Below the pieces are notes generated by a model, which searched no databases, was not told the DNA's origin, and worked only from the letters and a program-made list of their open reading frames with translations. DNA of 64,000 nucleotides from JBBROS01 sp038229135 (lineage in GTDB: Bacteria > Pseudomonadota > Alphaproteobacteria > Acetobacterales > Acetobacteraceae): contig JBBROS010000005.1 in NCBI GenBank assembly GCA_038229135.1, forward strand, positions 1 to 64,000, read 5' to 3'. Shown here piece after piece: positions 16,227 to 25,107 of the stretch. The translations under genes and the position numbers were made by a program. The stretch's first letter is position 1. The number at the start of each line of letters is the position of its first letter.

Positions 16227-17342
16227 GTGAGCCACAACACCTTCGGGCACCTTTTCCGCGTCACGACCTGGGGCGAAAGCCATGGCCCGGCCATTGGCTG
16301 CGTGGTGGACGGCTGCCCACCCCGCATCGCGCTCGCCGAAGCCGACATCCAGCCCTGGCTCGACCGCCGCCGCCCGGGCCAGAGCCGCTACACCACACAG
16401 CGGCAGGAGCCCGACGAGGTCCGCATCCTCTCCGGCGTGCACGAGGGCCTGACCACCGGCACCCCCATCGCGCTCGAGATCCAGAACGTCGACCAGCGCT
16501 CCCGCGACTACGGCTCCATCGCCGACCAGTTCCGCCCCGGCCATGCGGACGTGGCCTACGCCATGAAATACGGCATCCGCGACCACCGCGGCGGCGGCCG
16601 CTCCTCGGCCCGCGAGACCGCATCGCGCGTCGCCGCCGGCGCCATCGCGCGGCGCGTGCTGGAGGGCGTGCACATCCGCGGCGCCCTGGTGCAGATGGGC
16701 CCACACACGGTCGACCGTGCCCGGTGGGACTGGGACGAGACGCTCCGCAACCCGTTCTTTTGCCCCGACGCCGCCGCCGCCGCGGAGTGGGAGAAGACGC
16801 TCGCCGACATCCGTAAGGACGGCAGCAGCCTCGGCGCCGTCATCGAGATCGTGGCCACCGGCGTGCCCCCCGGCCTCGGCGCCCCCATCTACGCCAAGCT
16901 CGATGCCGACCTCGCCGCAGCCCTCATGGGCATCAATGCCGTGAAGGGTGTGGAGATCGGGGACGGCTTTGCGGCCGCTTCCCTGCGCGGCGAGGAGAAC
17001 GCCGACGAGATGCGCATGGACGGCGACCAGGTCCGCTTCCTCGCCAACCACGCGGGCGGCGTGCTGGGCGGCATCAGCACCGGCCAGCCCATCGTCGTGC
17101 GCTTCGCGGTCAAGCCCACCAGCTCCATCCTGGTGCCCACCCGGGCGGTCGACCGGCATGGTGCCGAATTGGACATCAGCACCAAGGGCCGGCATGATCC
17201 GTGCGTCGGCATCCGCGCCGTCCCGGTTGGAGAGGCCATGGTCGCCTGCGTTCTCGCGGATCATCTGTTGCGGCACCGGGCACAGACGCCGGATTCCGCT
17301 GTACACGTGCGCTTTCCCCAGCCCGCGTCGAACCGCGCCTGA
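16227..17342 (+). CDS. aroC: Chorismate synthase
   Basis: A 371-residue FMN-dependent lyase converting EPSP to chorismate, the last common step of aromatic amino acid synthesis. It starts at GTG (SHNTFGHLFRVTTWGESHGP). Signatures include GESHGPAIG, the RRRPGQSRYTTQRQE binding loop, GGGRSSARETASRVAAGA and the C-terminal KGRHDPCVGIRAVPV. Length is normal. It sits directly after fabI. Together with trpBA downstream and pheC-like sequences elsewhere it reflects aromatic metabolism, but those are separate transcription units. Confidence 0.96.
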   Translation: MSHNTFGHLFRVTTWGESHGPAIGCVVDGCPPRIALAEADIQPWLDRRRPGQSRYTTQRQEPDEVRILSGVHEGLTTGTPIALEIQNVDQRSRDYGSIADQFRPGHADVAYAMKYGIRDHRGGGRSSARETASRVAAGAIARRVLEGVHIRGALVQMGPHTVDRARWDWDETLRNPFFCPDAAAAAEWEKTLADIRKDGSSLGAVIEIVATGVPPGLGAPIYAKLDADLAAALMGINAVKGVEIGDGFAAASLRGEENADEMRMDGDQVRFLANHAGGVLGGISTGQPIVVRFAVKPTSSILVPTRAVDRHGAELDISTKGRHDPCVGIRAVPVGEAMVACVLADHLLRHRAQTPDSAVHVRFPQPASNRA

Positions 17343-17361
17343 CGTGCAGCCGGTGGCCAAC

Positions 17362-18555
17362 ATGATCGACCCCAAGGCGCTGCAGGCCTTCGTCACCGCC
17401 ATCGGCCGCGCGACCTGGGGCGCCCGGCTGCGCGCATTGGTCAAGGCCGGCGCCGCCCCAACCTGGGCCGGCCGCCAGGTGCTGCAGCGCCACTGCATCG
17501 AGCTCACGATCGAGCGCCTCCGCGCCACCCCGCCCAAGCGGCCCCCCAGCGTCGCCGAACGCTGGATCGTCACCTACGCCGCCGCCACCGTGGATGCGTT
17601 GAAGACCCTCGCACCAGCCGGGCGCGACGCCCTGCTCGCCCGGCTTCGCGCCGCCCTCGTGGGGGAGGAATGCCTGGTCGGCGCATTCCACCTCATTCGC
17701 ACCGCAGCACTCCAGCGCTCCCGCGGCTTCACGGTGCACTTCGCCGGGCTCGAGGACGGGGCACCCTTCGACCTGCTGATCACCCGCGATGGCGTGGAGG
17801 CCGAGATCGCCTGCGACATCCTCTCGGCCGAGGACGGCCGCGGTGTCCATCGCGGAGCGTGGTTCCGCCTCGTCGACCGCGTCGACCCCGAGCTTCAGAC
17901 GTGGCTCCGCGCCCACCCCGGCCGCTATCTGCTCAAGATGACCCTCCCCAAGGGCCTCCGCCCGCCAGCGGAGGGGGAGCCCGACCGTCTGGCGGACCTG
18001 CACGGACGCATCACCACGATGCTGGCCAGCCAACGCCGGGCCGATGGCGACGAAGCGGCGGTGCTCCGGCTCGACCCGCTCATGCTCGCCGCCGCCCAGG
18101 CCGACGAGCTCGGCCTGATGCCCCGCCTTCGCCGCGAGTTCGGACCCGAGGCGCACCTCTCCGTCACCACGGCAGGCGGCGGCGTGTTCGTCATGGCAGC
18201 CCGTGGCGGCCAGGAGAACGAGGTGGCCGGAGCCCTCCGCCGCCGCCTCGATGCCGTCGCCCCCGCGCGGCTGACGGGCACCCGCCCCGGCATCCTCGCG
18301 ATGTTCATCGAAGACACGGACCGCGCCGAGTGGCGCCTGCTGCGCGACCGCCTCGAGCTCGAGGGGGAGACCCGCCACTTCCTCACCCACCCCGAAGCCC
18401 GCAGCGTCGTCGCCGTCACCTGCACCTCGAGGCTCGAGCTCTTCGGCCTCCCCGAACCGGATTCCTGCCCGGAAGGCGAGCTCCGCTTCCGCAACCCCGC
18501 CCACCCCGCCGCCAAAGCCGAGGCGCTGGCGCCCGCGGTGCTGAGTTCGGGCTAG
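17362..18555 (+). CDS. Hypothetical protein of unknown family
   Basis: A 397-residue, probably cytoplasmic protein without signal peptide or membrane segment. The N-terminal half is basic and helical (LRALVKAGAAPTWAGRQVLQ, LTIERLRATPPKRPPS). A middle segment reads AFHLIRTAALQRSRGFTVHF then GAPFDLLITRDGVEAEIACDIL, where FD and an E-x-E pair vaguely recall a PD-(D/E)XK core but no lysine is present. The C-terminal half has two alpha/beta segments including GTRPGILAMFIEDTDRAEW. I do not recognise the family. ATG 17362 is used; in-frame GTGs at 17344 and 17353 are possible. It follows aroC by 19 bases and probably shares its transcript. Confidence 0.75.
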   Translation: MIDPKALQAFVTAIGRATWGARLRALVKAGAAPTWAGRQVLQRHCIELTIERLRATPPKRPPSVAERWIVTYAAATVDALKTLAPAGRDALLARLRAALVGEECLVGAFHLIRTAALQRSRGFTVHFAGLEDGAPFDLLITRDGVEAEIACDILSAEDGRGVHRGAWFRLVDRVDPELQTWLRAHPGRYLLKMTLPKGLRPPAEGEPDRLADLHGRITTMLASQRRADGDEAAVLRLDPLMLAAAQADELGLMPRLRREFGPEAHLSVTTAGGGVFVMAARGGQENEVAGALRRRLDAVAPARLTGTRPGILAMFIEDTDRAEWRLLRDRLELEGETRHFLTHPEARSVVAVTCTSRLELFGLPEPDSCPEGELRFRNPAHPAAKAEALAPAVLSSG

Positions 18556-18567
18556 TAGCTGCCCGCT

Positions 18568-19203
18568 TCAGGCTGGATCGGATGGAACCACCCGCACCGC
18601 CGCCTCATTCCGTCGGAACGGCGGCAGCGTCCAGGGCGGGTCGTAGAACCAGGCCGCCACCTCACCCTCCGGACGCCATGCGCTCCCCTCCAGCGCCGCC
18701 AGCAATGCACGCGTCTCAATCGCCACCGCCGCGGGCGACGTCGACCCGGTGTATCGCCGCACCGCCCAGCGCTCCTCCGGCACCGCCCGCAGCACCACCC
18801 GCTCATCCTTCGGCGGCGGCAGCGTGTCCAGCGTCTCGCCCGGCGGCATCACGAACGCCACCCGCCAGCCGCCAGCCTCCCGCCCCTGCTCCACCGGCGC
18901 CGTCATCGCCAGCGTCCGGCCTCGCTCCTGGACGACCGGGGCCGTCATCGCGATCTTCCCCCCGGTCCCATTCCCCCCGAAGATGTAGCCCGCCAGTCGC
19001 CGGAACCCCTCGCTCCGCGCGCCGGTTTCGTCGCCCCTGACCACCGTCTCGGCCAGCACGCGCGGCTCATAGGCCCGCACCTCGAGCCCGCCCACACGCT
19101 CCACGACCGTGAACGCCGGCTCCGGCGCATCCCGCACGCCCACCACCGAGCACCCCGCCAACCAGACCGACGCCAACACGCCCATTGCCGCCCTCAAATC
19201 CAT
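18568..19203 (-). CDS. SOUL heme-binding family lipoprotein
   Basis: A 211-residue protein with a lipobox (ASVWLAGCS, Cys18), so likely an envelope lipoprotein. The mature part matches the SOUL/HBP heme-binding fold: FTVVERVGGLEVRAYEPRVLAET, GFRRLAGYIFGGNGTGGKIAMTAPV and WRVAFVMPPGETLDTLPPP. Bacterial members are common, but function beyond possible heme binding is unclear. The ATG at 19203 overlaps the last codons of corA by 10 bases, so the two genes form an operon. Confidence 0.88.
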   Translation of the reverse strand: MDLRAAMGVLASVWLAGCSVVGVRDAPEPAFTVVERVGGLEVRAYEPRVLAETVVRGDETGARSEGFRRLAGYIFGGNGTGGKIAMTAPVVQERGRTLAMTAPVEQGREAGGWRVAFVMPPGETLDTLPPPKDERVVLRAVPEERWAVRRYTGSTSPAAVAIETRALLAALEGSAWRPEGEVAAWFYDPPWTLPPFRRNEAAVRVVPSDPA

Positions 19204-20141
19204 CCCCGCTTCTTGAACCACACGAGCGGCACCACCGCACTCAGCACGATCACAACCAGGCCATAGAAGTAGCCGTACTCCCACTGCAACTCGGGGATCC
19301 ACTTGAAGTTCATCCCGTAGATGCTCGCCACCAGCGTCGGCGGCACGCCCACCACGCTCACCACGGTCAGCACCTTGATGCCGTTGTTCTGCTCGATGCT
19401 GATGAACCCCAGTGTCGCATCAAGCAGGAACTGCACCTTGTTGCTGAGCTGCACGTCGTAATCTGCCAGGCTCACGGTGTCCTGCCGCAAGGTCTTGAGC
19501 CGCGGCCGCTGCTCCTTCGGGATCCACTCCGACGCCGCCTCGCCCGAGAACAGCACGATCCGCTGGATCCCGAGCAGGCTGTCCCGCAACCCCGAGAGCC
19601 GCTCGCCCGCCCTCCCCACGGTACGCAAGGTCGCCCGCAGCTGCGCGTCCGTCTTCGCCGGGGTCGTCTCCTTGCCGCCGAAGATGCGGCGCGAGATCAT
19701 GTCCAGGTCCACCCCGATCTGCTCGAGCACGTCGGCCAGACGGTCCACGATCGCCTCCAGCAGCCCGAGGAACGCCGCCACGCTGCACGGCGCAACGGAA
19801 CCCTGCCCGAACCGTGCCGTGTAACCCTCGATCGCCTTGGCTTCGGTGAAGCGGACCGTCAGCAGGTGCTTGTCCGACAGGACGAAGCCCATCGCAGACG
19901 TTTGCGGCTCGCCACTCGCATCCAGCGTGTGCAGCGGCGCGCTGAGATACAGCACCCCGTTCTCGGTCGAGAGCCGGCTGCTGCTCTCGATCTCGCTCAG
20001 CTCCGCCTGCACCGGCACACGCAGCCCGGTCATCCGCTCCACCTCGGCCCGCTCGGTGTCCGTCGGCCGCACCAGGTCGTACCAAACCGCAGCGCCACCC
20101 TCCGGCGACGGCCCCTTCTGCCCGGTGTTGACGTTCAGCAT
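19194..20141 (-). CDS. corA: Magnesium/divalent cation transporter CorA
   Basis: A 315-residue CorA family channel. A large cytoplasmic domain with the long stalk helix is followed by two C-terminal membrane helices. The diagnostic pore-loop motif GMN is in SIYGMNFKWIPELQWEYG between them. The chain ends WFKKRGWI, the usual basic tail. The ATG at 20141 has GGGAG 8 bases upstream. It transports Mg2+ (possibly Co2+/Ni2+) across the inner membrane. It is co-transcribed with the SOUL lipoprotein and divergent from trpB. Confidence 0.94.
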   Translation of the reverse strand: MLNVNTGQKGPSPEGGAAVWYDLVRPTDTERAEVERMTGLRVPVQAELSEIESSSRLSTENGVLYLSAPLHTLDASGEPQTSAMGFVLSDKHLLTVRFTEAKAIEGYTARFGQGSVAPCSVAAFLGLLEAIVDRLADVLEQIGVDLDMISRRIFGGKETTPAKTDAQLRATLRTVGRAGERLSGLRDSLLGIQRIVLFSGEAASEWIPKEQRPRLKTLRQDTVSLADYDVQLSNKVQFLLDATLGFISIEQNNGIKVLTVVSVVGVPPTLVASIYGMNFKWIPELQWEYGYFYGLVVIVLSAVVPLVWFKKRGWI

Positions 20142-20311
20142 CCCAGAACTCCCGCGACCCGCCCAACCCTACTCTGGACCGTTGCCGCCGCGAACCCGCT
20201 TCACCTTCACCTTCGGGAGAAGGACGGCGCCGGAACGAACGGCCCATGAGCGAACCCGCTTGGACCCGCGCCCAACCCGCTCTAGAACAGGCTTGCACCC
20301 AGGAGACGACC

Positions 20312-21538
20312 GTGAACGAGATCAGCCCCACCCGGCCCAACACGCTCCGCTCGGGCCCCGACGCCCAGGGCCGCTTCGGCGGCTTCGGCGGCCGCTTCGT
20401 GGCCGAGACGCTGATGCCCCTCGTGCTGGCCGTGGAAGCCGCCTACGACGAAGCGAAGTCCGACCCCGCCTTCCAGGCCGAGATCGACCGGCTCCTCACC
20501 CACTATGTCGGCCGCCCCAGCCCAATGTGGTTCGCCGAGCGCCTGACCGAGGAACTCGGCGGCGCCCGCATCTACATGAAGCGCGACGAGCTGAACCACA
20601 CCGGCTCCCACAAGATCAACAACTGCATCGGCCAGATCTTGCTCGCGCGCCGCATGGGCAAGACGCGCATCATCGCCGAAACCGGCGCCGGCCAGCACGG
20701 TGTCGCCACCGCCACCGTCTGCGCCCTCTTCGGCCTGCCCTGCACCGTGTACATGGGCGCCACCGACGTTTCCCGGCAAAGCCCCAACGTGTTCCGCATG
20801 AAGCTGCTCGGCGCCGAGATCAACCCGGTCACGTCCGGCGCCGGCACGCTGAAGGATGCGATGAACGAGGCCATGCGGGACTGGGTGGCCAACGTGGACG
20901 ACACCTACTACCTCATCGGCACCGTGGCCGGGCCGCACCCCTACCCCGCCATGGTGCGGGACTTCCAGAGCGTGATCGGCACCGAGGCCCGGGCCCAGAT
21001 CCTCGAGATGGAGGGCCGCCTGCCGGACGCGGTGGTGGCGGCCATCGGCGGCGGCAGCAACGCCATGGGCCTGTTCCACCCTTTCCTGGACGACGAGCAG
21101 GTCCGCCTGGTTGGCGTGGAGGCCGCCGGCCACGGTCTGGACACGGAGGCCCACGCCGCCTCCCTCAGCCGCGGCCGCCCCGGCATCCTGCACGGCAACC
21201 GCACCTACCTCCTGCAGGACGCGGACGGCCAGATCTCCGAGGCGCACAGCATCAGCGCCGGGCTGGACTACCCGGGGATCGGGCCGGAGCACTCCTGGCT
21301 GCACGAGATCGGCCGCGTGGAATACGTGTCCGCCACGGACCAGGAGGCGCTCGACGCCTTCCAGCTCTGCACCCGCACCGAAGGCATCATCCCGGCCCTC
21401 GAGCCCGCGCACGCGCTGGCCCACGTCCGCCACCTGGCCCCCGCGCTCGGCAAGGACGGCCTGCTCGTGATGAACATGTGCGGCCGCGGCGACAAGGACA
21501 TCTTCACCGTAGCCGAACACCTCGGCGTCAAGCTGTGA
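20312..21538 (+). CDS. trpB: Tryptophan synthase beta chain
   Basis: A 408-residue PLP enzyme condensing indole with serine. The PLP lysine lies in HTGSHKINN, the phosphate-binding loop is GGGSNAMG, and the FGGRFVAETLMP N-terminus is standard. GTG 20312 is preferred because AGGAG sits about 7 bases upstream and the resulting length fits the family; ATG 20246 in frame would add 22 atypical residues. It overlaps trpA (GTGA), giving the usual trpBA alpha-beta complex. trpF is not immediately upstream, unlike Caulobacter-type trpFBA operons. Confidence 0.95.
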   Translation: MNEISPTRPNTLRSGPDAQGRFGGFGGRFVAETLMPLVLAVEAAYDEAKSDPAFQAEIDRLLTHYVGRPSPMWFAERLTEELGGARIYMKRDELNHTGSHKINNCIGQILLARRMGKTRIIAETGAGQHGVATATVCALFGLPCTVYMGATDVSRQSPNVFRMKLLGAEINPVTSGAGTLKDAMNEAMRDWVANVDDTYYLIGTVAGPHPYPAMVRDFQSVIGTEARAQILEMEGRLPDAVVAAIGGGSNAMGLFHPFLDDEQVRLVGVEAAGHGLDTEAHAASLSRGRPGILHGNRTYLLQDADGQISEAHSISAGLDYPGIGPEHSWLHEIGRVEYVSATDQEALDAFQLCTRTEGIIPALEPAHALAHVRHLAPALGKDGLLVMNMCGRGDKDIFTVAEHLGVKL

Positions 21539-22371
21539 GCCGCATCCACGCCCGCTTCGAGCAGCTCCGCGCCGAGGGCCGCGCCGCCCTCGTGACCTAC
21601 CTTCAGGCCTTCGACCCGGACCGTTCGACAAGCCTCGCCATCCTCCGCGGCCTACCCGGCGCGGGCGCCGACCTGCTCGAGGTCGGCATGCCCTTCACGG
21701 ACCCGATGGCCGACGGCCCCGCCATCCAGGCCGCCGCCCTCCGCGGCCTCCGCGCCGGCGCCACCCTGGCCGGCGTGCTCGACCTCATTCGCGCCTTCCG
21801 CGAGGCCGACGCGCACACCCCCGTCATCCTCATGGGCTACCTGAACCCCATCGCCTCCTTCGGCCCCGAGCGCTTCTGCGCCGAAGCGGCCGAGGCGGGC
21901 GTCGACGGCCTCATCGTCGTCGACCTCCCCACGGAGGAGGCGTCCATGCTGCTGCCGCACGCCACCTCGCACGGCATCGACATCATCCGCCTCGTCGCCC
22001 CCACCACGGACAACGCCCGCCTGCCGCTCGTGCTCGAGGGCAGCTCCGGCTTCGTGTACTACGTCAGCATCACCGGCATCACCGGCACGCGCAGCGCCAG
22101 CGCCGACAGCCTCGCCCAGGCCCTGCCCCGCATCCGCGCCGTGACCAAGCTGCCCGTCGCCATCGGCTTTGGCATCCGCACCCCCGCCCAGGCCGCCGAG
22201 GCCGCCCGCGTGGCAGACGCCGCCGTGGTCGGCACCGCCCTGGTCGACACGCTGGCCGCCAGCCTCGACGCCGAGGGCCGCCCCGCGCCCGACACCGCCG
22301 AGCGCGTGCTGACCCAGGTCCGCGCCCTCGCCGAAGGCGTCCGCGCCGCCAGGAGGCAACAGGCCGCATGA
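21535..22371 (+). CDS. trpA: Tryptophan synthase alpha chain
   Basis: A 278-residue TIM-barrel subunit that splits indole-3-glycerol phosphate to indole. The catalytic Glu is in LLEVGMPFTDP and the catalytic Asp in DPMADGPAIQ. The GYLNPI and GFVYYVSITGITG strands and GFGIRTPAQA phosphate loop are present. The GTG start overlaps the trpB stop (GTGA) and the stop overlaps accD (ATGA), so trpB-trpA-accD-folC is one tightly coupled operon. Confidence 0.95.
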   Translation: MSRIHARFEQLRAEGRAALVTYLQAFDPDRSTSLAILRGLPGAGADLLEVGMPFTDPMADGPAIQAAALRGLRAGATLAGVLDLIRAFREADAHTPVILMGYLNPIASFGPERFCAEAAEAGVDGLIVVDLPTEEASMLLPHATSHGIDIIRLVAPTTDNARLPLVLEGSSGFVYYVSITGITGTRSASADSLAQALPRIRAVTKLPVAIGFGIRTPAQAAEAARVADAAVVGTALVDTLAASLDAEGRPAPDTAERVLTQVRALAEGVRAARRQQAA

Positions 22372-23240
22372 GCTGGCTCGCCGAATACGTCCGGCCCAAG
22401 ATCCGCACCCTCCTCGGCCGTCGGGAGGTGCCGGACAACCTCTGGCAGCAATGCCCGAGCTGCCAGCAGATGCTGTTCGCCAAGGACCTGGAGCGCACCA
22501 TGAAGGTGTGCCCGAACTGCGGCCATCACATGCGCCCGACCGCCGCCGAGCGCCTGGCCTGGACGTTCGATGAAGGGTCGCCACCCAGCTTCACCCGCAT
22601 CGAGCTACCCCGCGCCCCGCAGGACCCGCTGCGCTTCCGGGACCAGAAAAAGTACGCCGACCGCCTCCGCGACGCCCGCGAGAAGACCGGTCTGGAGGAC
22701 GCCGTGCTCGTCGCCCACGGCCCCATCGGCGGCCACCGCGCCGTGGTGGTCGCCATGGCCTTCGAGTTCATGGGCGGCTCCATGGGCGCCGCCGTTGGCG
22801 AGGCTATCGTGTCCGCCGCCCGCCTCGCCGTGCTGCAGCAGGCCCCACTCATCGTCTTCACCGCCAGCGGCGGCGCCCGCATGCAGGAGGGCGCCATCAG
22901 CCTCATGCAGATGCCCCGCACCACCATCGCCACCCGCCTCGTGAAGGACGCCGGGCTGCCCGTGATCACGGTGCTGACGGACCCGACCACGGGCGGCGTC
23001 ACGGCCAGCTTCGCCATGCTGGGCGACATCCAGATCGCCGAGCCCGGCGCCCTCATCGGCTTCGCCGGCGCCCGCGTCATCGAGCAGACGGTTCGTGAGA
23101 CCCTGCCCGAAGGCTTCCAGCGCGCCGAATACCTGCTCGAGCACGGCATCCTCGACATGGTCGTGCCCCGCGGCGAGATGAACGCCACGCTCGCCCGCCT
23201 CATGGGCCTTCTCGCCCCGCAAGCCGCGCTGGCGGCATGA
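22368..23240 (+). CDS. accD: Acetyl-CoA carboxylase carboxyltransferase beta subunit
   Basis: A 290-residue cytoplasmic subunit that, with AccA, transfers carboxyl from biotin to acetyl-CoA to make malonyl-CoA. The N-terminal zinc ribbon has the pairs CPSC and CPNC near residues 29-50. The crotonase-like core includes FEFMGGSMGAAVGEAI and PLIVFTASGGARMQEG. Both ends overlap neighbours by 4 bases (ATGA), coupling it to trpA and folC, an order conserved in many alphaproteobacteria. Confidence 0.96.
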   Translation: MSWLAEYVRPKIRTLLGRREVPDNLWQQCPSCQQMLFAKDLERTMKVCPNCGHHMRPTAAERLAWTFDEGSPPSFTRIELPRAPQDPLRFRDQKKYADRLRDAREKTGLEDAVLVAHGPIGGHRAVVVAMAFEFMGGSMGAAVGEAIVSAARLAVLQQAPLIVFTASGGARMQEGAISLMQMPRTTIATRLVKDAGLPVITVLTDPTTGGVTASFAMLGDIQIAEPGALIGFAGARVIEQTVRETLPEGFQRAEYLLEHGILDMVVPRGEMNATLARLMGLLAPQAALAA

Positions 23241-24577
23241 ACCAGCTCGCCAACCTCGACACGGGCCGCATCGAGCCGGTCGTCGAGCGCCTCCACGCGC
23301 TCCATCCGCGCCTGATCGACCTCAGCCTCGACCGCCTGCGCCGCCTGCTGGCCGACCTCGGCCACCCCGAGCACCGCCTGCCTCCCGTCCTCCACGTCGC
23401 CGGCACCAACGGCAAGGGCAGCACCTGCGCCATGCTCCGCGCGATGGTTGAAGGCGGGGGGGCCGAAGGCGGGGGGGCCGAAGGCGGGGGGGCCGAGGCC
23501 GCCGGGCAGCGCGTCCATGTCTACACCTCACCCCACCTCATCCGCTTCAACGAGCGCTTCCGCGTCGCCGGCCGCATCGTGTCCGACACCGTGCTGGCCG
23601 ACGCCTTCGAGCACGTCGAGCGCGTGAACGACGGCGCGCCCATCACCGTCTTCGAGGTCATCACCGCCGTCGCCTTCCACCTCTTCGCGGCAACGCCTGC
23701 CGACCTCTGCATCCTCGAGGTCGGCCTCGGCGGCCGCGGCGACGCCACCAACGTCATCGACCGGCCCGAAGCCTGCGCCATCACCAGCATCTCGCTCGAC
23801 CACCGCGACCTCCTCGGCGACACGCTCGCCCTGATCGCGGCCGAGAAGGCGGGCATCATGAAGCCCGGTATCCCAGTCATCACCGGCGAGCAGCCCCCGG
23901 AGGCCCTGGCCGTGCTCGAGGCATGCGCCGCGAGCGTCGGCGCTCCCCTGCTCCGCCGTTTCCGCGACTGGACCATCGAGCCCCACGGCGACGGGCTGCG
24001 CTACACCGACGCGGCCGGCTCGCTCGACCTGCCCCGTCCCGGCCTCCCCGGCCAGCACCAGGTCGACAACGCCGGCATCGCCGTCGCCACACTCCGCGCC
24101 GCGAGACGGCCTGCCATTTGGCAAAGCCTCGCGGACGCGCGCTGGCCCGCCCGCCTGCAACGCCTGCACGGCCGGCTCGCGTCCCTGCTGCCGCCTGGCT
24201 GGGAGCTGTGGCTGGATGGCGCACACAACCCCGGCGCCGGCGTGGCGCTCGCGCAACAGCTCGACACGTGGGCCCCCCGCCCCACCCACCTCGTCATCGG
24301 CATGAAACAGGCCAAGGACGTGGCCGAATTCCTCCGACCCCTCCTGACCCGCGCCGCCAGCGTCTGGGCCGTGCAGGAAGCCAACCAGCACTCCGCCCTG
24401 CCGATCGAAGCCGTGGTGGCGGCTTCCGGCGGCCTCGCCCGCCCGGGCCCCACCGTGCACGACGCCATCACCCAGATTGCGGCTGCGGGCGGCCCCCCGG
24501 CCCGCGTGCTCGTGGCCGGCAGCCTCTATTTGGCGGGACCAGTATTGCAACTCGACGGCACGCCGGCGGAGGCTTGA
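23237..24577 (+). CDS. folC: Bifunctional folylpolyglutamate/dihydrofolate synthase
   Basis: A 446-residue Mur-ligase-fold enzyme adding glutamate to dihydropteroate and to folates. The P-loop is VAGTNGKGSTCAML; further landmarks are YTSPHLIRFNERF, LEVGLGGRGDATNVI, ITSISLDHRDLLG and the C-terminal WELWLDGAHNPGAG. Between the P-loop helix and YTSPHL there is an unusual insert made of three copies of the pentapeptide GGGAE, encoded by three identical 15-base repeats. The frame is intact across it. The start overlaps accD (ATGA). Confidence 0.95.
   Translation: MNQLANLDTGRIEPVVERLHALHPRLIDLSLDRLRRLLADLGHPEHRLPPVLHVAGTNGKGSTCAMLRAMVEGGGAEGGGAEGGGAEAAGQRVHVYTSPHLIRFNERFRVAGRIVSDTVLADAFEHVERVNDGAPITVFEVITAVAFHLFAATPADLCILEVGLGGRGDATNVIDRPEACAITSISLDHRDLLGDTLALIAAEKAGIMKPGIPVITGEQPPEALAVLEACAASVGAPLLRRFRDWTIEPHGDGLRYTDAAGSLDLPRPGLPGQHQVDNAGIAVATLRAARRPAIWQSLADARWPARLQRLHGRLASLLPPGWELWLDGAHNPGAGVALAQQLDTWAPRPTHLVIGMKQAKDVAEFLRPLLTRAASVWAVQEANQHSALPIEAVVAASGGLARPGPTVHDAITQIAAAGGPPARVLVAGSLYLAGPVLQLDGTPAEA
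23450..23494 (+). repeat. Three exact 15-bp tandem repeats inside folC
   Basis: GAAGGCGGGGGGGCC is repeated three times without mismatch, each copy carrying a run of seven G. In frame it encodes Glu-Gly-Gly-Gly-Ala units. Change of whole units keeps the folC frame, while slippage in a G7 tract would shift it. Confidence 0.95.
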
Positions 24578-24654
24578 CCCTTGGCAACTCGACATTCGAC
24601 CCATCTTACTAGATCTACCCAAAACCGGGTCTGAACGACGTATTGGAGCTGGCC

Positions 24655-25107
24655 TTGGACGTCGCTGACCTTCCTCCCATCCTGCCCGCCCTGGGCCGAC
24701 TGCTCGTGACACCCGACGACGGCCGGCGCACGCCGATCCAGGTCGGCCACCTGTCTGCCAAGCTGCTCGCCCACGGCTCGCTCGAGCTCCGCTGGTATGC
24801 GCCGCAGCGCGTATCGCCCGAGGCCACGGACCCGCAGGTCCCGCATGACCGCGACGAGCTCTATGTCGTCGCGATCGGCACCGCGATGTTCGTCCGCGCG
24901 GAGGAGGGTGTCCCGTTCACCGACGAGGGCAGCATCCCGGTCCGCGGTGAGGAACGCGTCGCCGTGCAGCCCGGTGACGTTCTCTTCGTCCCCGCCGGCA
25001 CGGAGCACCGCTTCGAGGCCGTGAGTCCGGATTTCGGCACCTGGATGATCTTCTGGGGTCCCGAAGGCGGTGAAGCCGCTCGTGATACGGGCGGCGAGGC
25101 CCCTTGA
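24655..25107 (+). CDS. Cupin-domain protein
   Basis: A 150-residue single-domain cupin. Motif 1 is VPHDRDELYVVAIGTAMF, supplying His and Glu metal ligands, and motif 2 is VQPGDVLFVPAGTEHRFE with the second His. The fold normally binds a divalent metal; enzymatic or binding role unknown. The start is uncertain: TTG 24655 has TGGAG 7 bases upstream, while TTG 24643 lies in frame four codons earlier. The stop overlaps the GNAT start (TTGA), so the two proteins are coupled. Confidence 0.82.
   Translation: MDVADLPPILPALGRLLVTPDDGRRTPIQVGHLSAKLLAHGSLELRWYAPQRVSPEATDPQVPHDRDELYVVAIGTAMFVRAEEGVPFTDEGSIPVRGEERVAVQPGDVLFVPAGTEHRFEAVSPDFGTWMIFWGPEGGEAARDTGGEAP

Noticed and set aside
20190..20261. Direct repeat GCGAACCCGCTT twice, 60 bases apart, upstream of trpB
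   Set aside because: There are only two 12-base copies, with no third copy, symmetry or tryptophan-rich leader peptide. Not enough to call an attenuator or operator.
20246..20311. Upstream ATG start for trpB adding 22 residues
   Set aside because: The GTG at 20312 has a strong AGGAG ribosome site and gives the usual TrpB length and N-terminus.
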